From Ignavigranum ruoffiae (GTDB taxonomy: Bacteria > Bacillota > Bacilli > Lactobacillales > Aerococcaceae), in the NCBI RefSeq assembly GCF_900110675.1, contig NZ_FOEN01000003.1, positions 1 through 64,000 on the forward strand: 64,000 nt of DNA, written 5' to 3'. A program made the translations under genes and the position numbers. Positions 60,747-64,000 of this stretch are shown here, one piece after another. Each line of letters starts with the position of its first letter. The stretch's first letter is position 1. Under the pieces are notes generated by a model. That model worked only from the letters and a program-made list of their open reading frames with translations, made no database searches and was not told the DNA's origin.

Positions 60747-60767
60747 TTGATTCTGTCCCTCCCCTAC

Positions 60768-60810
60768 AAAACAGGAGCTCCTGCTTTCAATAGCAAGAGC
60801 CCCTGTTTTT
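60768..60810. terminator. Bidirectional terminator between hutI and hutG
   Basis: AAAACAGGAGCTC (60768-60780) pairs with GAGCCCCTGTTTT (60797-60809), one mismatch, flanked by A- and T-runs. Confidence 0.9.
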
Positions 60811-60831
60811 TATTGATTAAAATTTGGAAAA

Positions 60832-61830
60832 TTAATCATCAATCGTGACCTGATATAAAACCTGACTTAGATAGAATATCAGCATCGCCGCTAAAGTAGC
60901 TGTATGTTGATCATAATCATAAGGAGGCGACAATTCTACGATATCAAAGCCGATGACCTTCCCGCTTTTAGCCAAATGTTGTAGCATAGGAATCACTTTT
61001 TGTGGATTCAGTCCTAAAGGTTGGAAGGCAGAAACACCAGGAGCAATCCCCATCGAAAACACATCCATATCGATGGTTAAATATACGTGGTCAACTTTGG
61101 CAATAAAATCATCAATGACTTGATAAGAGTAGTTCAAACCACGATTCCAAATATCCAGACTGGTCACAAAATCTAACCCCGCATGTTTAGCTACAAAATC
61201 GAAAAGATGCAACTGATTCGCATGCTCTTGAATCCCCATCACCAGATAATTAAAAGCCTTACCTGCTTGATGATTCATATCATGCATTTGTCGAAAACCC
61301 GTTCCCGAATTCGGTCCAGTCTCATCATAGGGTCTAAGATCGAAATGAGCATCAATATTTATCACTCCGACATTCTTATCGCTATAACGAGGGTGGCTTG
61401 ATAAACCTAGATAATGACCAAAAGCTGTCTCGTGACCTCCTCCCAAAACAATTGGAAAGATATGCATATCTAATAATTTTTGAACGGCCTTAGCTAAAGA
61501 CGATTGAAGTTGACTTAAACTTCGATTCACTCCCTCGATATCCCCCGCATCAAAAATTTGGACCTCTCGACCAAGATGCCAAGGTAGTTTAAACAAACGT
61601 TGGCGAATCGCGGTTGGCCCTTCAATCGCTCCCGCCCGGCCATGATTAATATAGACACCCTTATCACAGCGGAAACCTAATAAAGCAAAGCGTACTCTGG
61701 CATTGGTCTCAAATTCAGCCTGATTTAGATTCAGCGGTTTAATCACATTTACCCATTTGGCTTGATACAGGTCGGCCTTATCCTTTCCATAATATAGACT
61801 CACATCTGGACGTTTATAATCTTCTAACAT
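60832..61830 (-). CDS. hutG: Formimidoylglutamase (arginase family)
   Basis: Hydrolyses N-formimino-L-glutamate to glutamate and formamide. Ureohydrolase fold with the binuclear Mn site: GGGHETAFGHY (~133), INIDAHFDLRPYD (~160-172) and YLTIDMDVFSMGIAPGVSAF (~255-274). CDKGVYINHGRAGAIEGPTAIRQRL and a C-terminal DIVELSPPYDYDQHTATLAA favour HutG over arginase or agmatinase. The ATG at 61830 is chosen; the TTG at 61884 overlaps a TATAAT and would not be in the transcript. Its presence beside FtcD/FchA gives a folate-free second exit. Confidence 0.9.
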   Translation of the reverse strand: MLEDYKRPDVSLYYGKDKADLYQAKWVNVIKPLNLNQAEFETNARVRFALLGFRCDKGVYINHGRAGAIEGPTAIRQRLFKLPWHLGREVQIFDAGDIEGVNRSLSQLQSSLAKAVQKLLDMHIFPIVLGGGHETAFGHYLGLSSHPRYSDKNVGVINIDAHFDLRPYDETGPNSGTGFRQMHDMNHQAGKAFNYLVMGIQEHANQLHLFDFVAKHAGLDFVTSLDIWNRGLNYSYQVIDDFIAKVDHVYLTIDMDVFSMGIAPGVSAFQPLGLNPQKVIPMLQHLAKSGKVIGFDIVELSPPYDYDQHTATLAAMLIFYLSQVLYQVTIDD

Positions 61831-61910
61831 ATTATTATCGCTCTCCCATAAAAGTTTATCCTGACTGACAGATGGATCGGACAAATTATAACACTAATTC
61901 AGCAATAAAG

Positions 61911-61942
61911 AAAAAACATTCAGAACGAAGCTGAATGTTTTT
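61911..61942 (-). terminator. Terminator of the GntR-ABC operon
   Basis: AAAAACATTCAG (61912-61923) and CTGAATGTTTTT (61931-61942) form a 12-bp stem; T-run on the minus strand. Confidence 0.9.
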
Positions 61943-61962
61943 CAGTATTGGAACGAGCGAAA

Positions 61963-62619
61963 TTATACATCCTTATGCTGATAATTCCATAATGAGAGAC
62001 GATAGGAAGTGTAAAAAATAATTAAGAAAATTCCGCTGCCTAATAAAATCAATTGCCCTTGACTTAAGTTGAGTAGCCAATCCAACATTGGGCCATGACC
62101 AATAAAATTGATGACAAAGTATAAGGCAATCCACATACCCATAAAGGTCATAAAGACAATTTGCTTGGCTTTCTTGTAGCCAAATTTAAAGAGAAAAGGC
62201 AATTGAATACAAGAAAATAAAATAGAAGCCGCTGCACTCATTGACACCCCAGTGAGACTAGCCTGCCAGTCAATCGGTTCACTAAATATTATTTTTAGCA
62301 GACTATATAATAAGACAGCAAAAATCATGGCTGCTAAGTTCAGGCATAAGAGGGTTAAATAACGGCCCTGTACCACTGATTTCTTACCAATCCCAAATAC
62401 GATGTATAAATTATCTAAACCGGCATCATCCGCGACCAAAAAGGGATAGGAAACATGGAAGGCAGCTAGGATAGGAATCATATTCACCACGATTTGGATT
62501 TCACCAAAAATAATCGCATAAAAAGCAAAGAGCAGCGAGAATATCAGTAAATTCTTCAGGGTGAAGTAGGGACGAATCGCTAAATAATCTAAATGAAGGA
62601 TTTGCTCAACAGCTTTCAT
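61963..62619 (-). CDS. ABC-2-like membrane protein
   Basis: 218 residues with about six membrane segments (from LLIFSLLFAFYAIIFGEIQIVV near residue 25 onward) and no signal peptide. The layout fits the permease partner of the ATPase upstream, with which it overlaps by 4 bases. No family signature beyond topology; similar GntR-ABC pairs (YtrA-YtrB type) respond to cell-wall-active compounds, so a role in envelope stress or peptide resistance is possible but unproven. Confidence 0.75.
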   Translation of the reverse strand: MKAVEQILHLDYLAIRPYFTLKNLLIFSLLFAFYAIIFGEIQIVVNMIPILAAFHVSYPFLVADDAGLDNLYIVFGIGKKSVVQGRYLTLLCLNLAAMIFAVLLYSLLKIIFSEPIDWQASLTGVSMSAAASILFSCIQLPFLFKFGYKKAKQIVFMTFMGMWIALYFVINFIGHGPMLDWLLNLSQGQLILLGSGIFLIIFYTSYRLSLWNYQHKDV

Positions 62620-63473
62620 CTTTTATGCTTCCTCCTTAAATAAATCATGATTTGGTCAATCGAAGGCTGACTAGCGTGCCAGTCTTGGGGCAATGCTTGC
62701 TGATACTTACTTTCGATTAAGGCTTCGAAATGATCATCCATCTGCTTACAAGCCACAACAGGGGGAATCTGATTATCTGCTAAACTATCCAAAGGTCCCT
62801 TCACTAGCAGATATTTAGCTAACAAGTCGTCCTTCGTACCCTGAAAGATGAGCTGGCCATCTTGAATATAGATGAGATAATCAGCAATCGCTTCTAGGTC
62901 GGCCGTAATATGGGTCGAGAAGACAACTGAACGTGCTTCATCCTGAACGAAATCTTGCAATAAATCCGTCAACTCTTCACGAAAAATAGGATCCAAACCG
63001 GAAGTAGGTTCATCAAGAATCAGGGTATTTGCTTGGTGGGATAATGCAATGGCTAACATTAACTTGATGGTCATCCCACGAGAAAGTTCCTTAACTTTCA
63101 ATGATGGATTAATCCCGTATTCATTGAGTAATTGATAGTATGTTTCACTTTGCCACCCTTGGTAACCTATTTGCATCACATCATTAATGTCGTTACCCGA
63201 CCAATCTTTAGCCAAAATTGGTTCATCCATAATAATGCCAATATCTTGTAAATACTGACCCGTAGTTGATTGGACCGTTTGATCTTTATAATATATTTGG
63301 CCTTGATCAGGCTCAATTAAAGATAGAATCAGCTTGATGAAAGTTGTCTTTCCTGATCCGTTGGGACCAATGATACCTGTGACATAGCCTTGAGGAATCT
63401 CAGTATTAACCCCATCCAAACGAAAATGTTGGAATGTCTTACTAAGCCCTTGACAAGAAATTAAATTAGTCAT
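62616..63473 (-). CDS. ABC transporter ATP-binding protein (YtrB/BcrA type)
   Basis: 285 residues. Walker A GIIGPNGSGKTTFIKLIL (~33-50), Q-loop/IMDEPILAKDW, a signature degenerated to LSRGMTIKLMLAIAL, Walker B TLILDEPTSGLDP and H-switch FSTHI. The ATG at 63473 has GGGGTGG 5 bases upstream and overlaps the GntR stop by 8 bases. ATPases of this class work with ABC-2 permeases in export or drug resistance. Confidence 0.9.
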   Translation of the reverse strand: MTNLISCQGLSKTFQHFRLDGVNTEIPQGYVTGIIGPNGSGKTTFIKLILSLIEPDQGQIYYKDQTVQSTTGQYLQDIGIIMDEPILAKDWSGNDINDVMQIGYQGWQSETYYQLLNEYGINPSLKVKELSRGMTIKLMLAIALSHQANTLILDEPTSGLDPIFREELTDLLQDFVQDEARSVVFSTHITADLEAIADYLIYIQDGQLIFQGTKDDLLAKYLLVKGPLDSLADNQIPPVVACKQMDDHFEALIESKYQQALPQDWHASQPSIDQIMIYLRRKHKR

Positions 63474-63849
63474 CGACACCACCCCTATCTAATAATTTCA
63501 AAAGTTCAATCAATTCTGATTGATCAATCTGATATAAAGCAGCCAAACTTAACACTTCTTCCAACTTACTTTCAATTTGTTTGAGAATTTCTTCTCGCTC
63601 TAACTCATGATTACGGGGAGCCACAAATGTACCCAATCCCTGGCGACTGATAATGTATCCTTCAGCCTCGAGCACATCATAAGCTTTTTTAACCGTTAAG
63701 ATGCTCACCTTCAACGACTTTGATAGGTGTCGAATTGAGGGTAAGGGATGATCTTCTGCAATTTTCCCTTGTAGAATATTATCTTTAATGGCTTCCTTAA
63801 TCTGTTCATATAGGGCCTGACTCGAATCATTGCGCAATATAATATTCAT
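63466..63849 (-). CDS. GntR-family repressor, YtrA subfamily
   Basis: 127 residues. N-terminal winged helix (ALYEQIKEAIKDNILQGKIAEDHPLPSIRHLSKSL...LTVKKAYDVLEAEGYIISRQGLGTFV, ~10-78) and only a short C-terminal helical dimer domain (~50 residues), the definition of the YtrA subfamily. These repress their own operon with an ABC transporter. The operon order repressor-ATPase-permease and the repeats over the promoter fit this. Confidence 0.93.
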   Translation of the reverse strand: MNIILRNDSSQALYEQIKEAIKDNILQGKIAEDHPLPSIRHLSKSLKVSILTVKKAYDVLEAEGYIISRQGLGTFVAPRNHELEREEILKQIESKLEEVLSLAALYQIDQSELIELLKLLDRGGVDD

Positions 63850-63868
63850 TCAGCCACCTCCCATTTCA

Positions 63869-63903
63869 TATAACAGTATATAACAGTACATAACACCAGT
63901 CAA
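63869..63903 (-). promoter_or_regulatory. Promoter with three tandem 10-bp repeats, candidate GntR operator
   Basis: TATAACAGTA (63869-63878), TATAACAGTA (63879-63888) and CATAACACCA (63889-63898) are contiguous. On the minus strand TTGACT (complement of 63898-63903), 17 bases, TATACT (complement of 63875-63880) forms a good promoter lying entirely under the repeats. Confidence 0.8.
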
Positions 63904-63919
63904 GCTGACTCAGATAAAA

Positions 63920-63943
63920 AAGACTGCCTTAAGTGGCAGTCTT
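63920..63943 (-). terminator. Terminator of the gene beyond the right edge
   Basis: AAGACTGCC (63920-63928) and GGCAGTCTT (63935-63943) form a perfect 9-bp stem. The T-run is on the minus strand, so it ends a transcript entering from outside the window. Confidence 0.85.
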
Positions 63944-64000
63944 CCTTCATAAGGATATTTACTAATAATTCGCTCAAGAACATTCTATGCTGATTCTCTT

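Noticed and set aside
63974-64000. Minus-strand frame entering from the right edge and stopping at 63974
   Set aside because: Eight codons are too few to judge; the terminator at 63920-63943 suggests a gene there, but the reading frame cannot be chosen.

Overview
The window is a low-GC Gram-positive chromosome segment. Gene content and order point to Lactobacillales: a B. subtilis-like dnaX-ybaB-recR-tmk-yaaQ-holB-yabA-rsmI block, ClpC/CtsR, RpoE delta, a T-box, ECF vitamin importers, a streptococcal-type DHPS and a streptococcal-type hut cluster. A member of the Aerococcaceae (Facklamia-like) would fit, but the genus cannot be fixed from sequence reading alone. Nearly all genes look intact. 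The only mobile DNA is the right end of an IS3-family element at the left edge.

Layout. 1-330: IS3-family end. 0.4-3.8 kb: rpoE, a DUF1934 protein, a LipL-like lipoate relay enzyme and a YwfO-type HD phosphohydrolase. 3.8-5.9 kb: metN-metI under a T-box leader. 6-9.8 kb: a DadA-like oxidase, mscL, and a secreted alkaline phosphatase behind a six-repeat Pho box. 9.8-12.2 kb: a DUF969-DUF979-pcp operon. 12.6-23.6 kb: membrane proteins followed by the housekeeping DNA replication/RNA modification block, SRP RNA and tadA. 24-27.2 kb: clpC-ctsR with a CtsR operator. 27.3-34 kb: a vitamin B12 neighbourhood made of class II ribonucleotide reductase (NrdR boxes), a PduO-type adenosyltransferase, an HrtAB-like ABC exporter, and a DUF4430 lipoprotein plus ECF S component under a cobalamin riboswitch. 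34-44 kb: DUF1846 protein, folP with an SLC13 permease, a small zinc-ribbon-like protein, an ornithine cyclodeaminase homologue, a LysM/M15-like wall protein and an orphan CofE-like ligase. 44.3-61.8 kb: histidine catabolism with folT behind a THF riboswitch. 62-64 kb: GntR-ABC operon.

How it works together. Histidine enters through an APC permease and is converted by HutH, HutU and HutI to formiminoglutamate. Two exits are present: FtcD/FchA/Fhs moves the one-carbon unit onto folate, potentially yielding ATP and formate, and HutG hydrolyses formiminoglutamate directly. FolT, under tetrahydrofolate control, sits next to this set and would supply the folate. In place of HutP or HutC, the cluster carries a 994-residue BTAD-STAND-TPR regulator co-transcribed with a GlmL (glutamate mutase accessory) homologue. 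GlmL suggests a link between histidine-derived glutamate and a B12-dependent mutase encoded elsewhere, or a new role for GlmL.

The most notable points are this unusual hut regulator/GlmL pair, the cobalamin circuit (uptake, adenosylation, B12-dependent DNA precursor synthesis), and three well-formed riboswitch/T-box leaders plus Pho, NrdR and CtsR sites read directly from the sequence.
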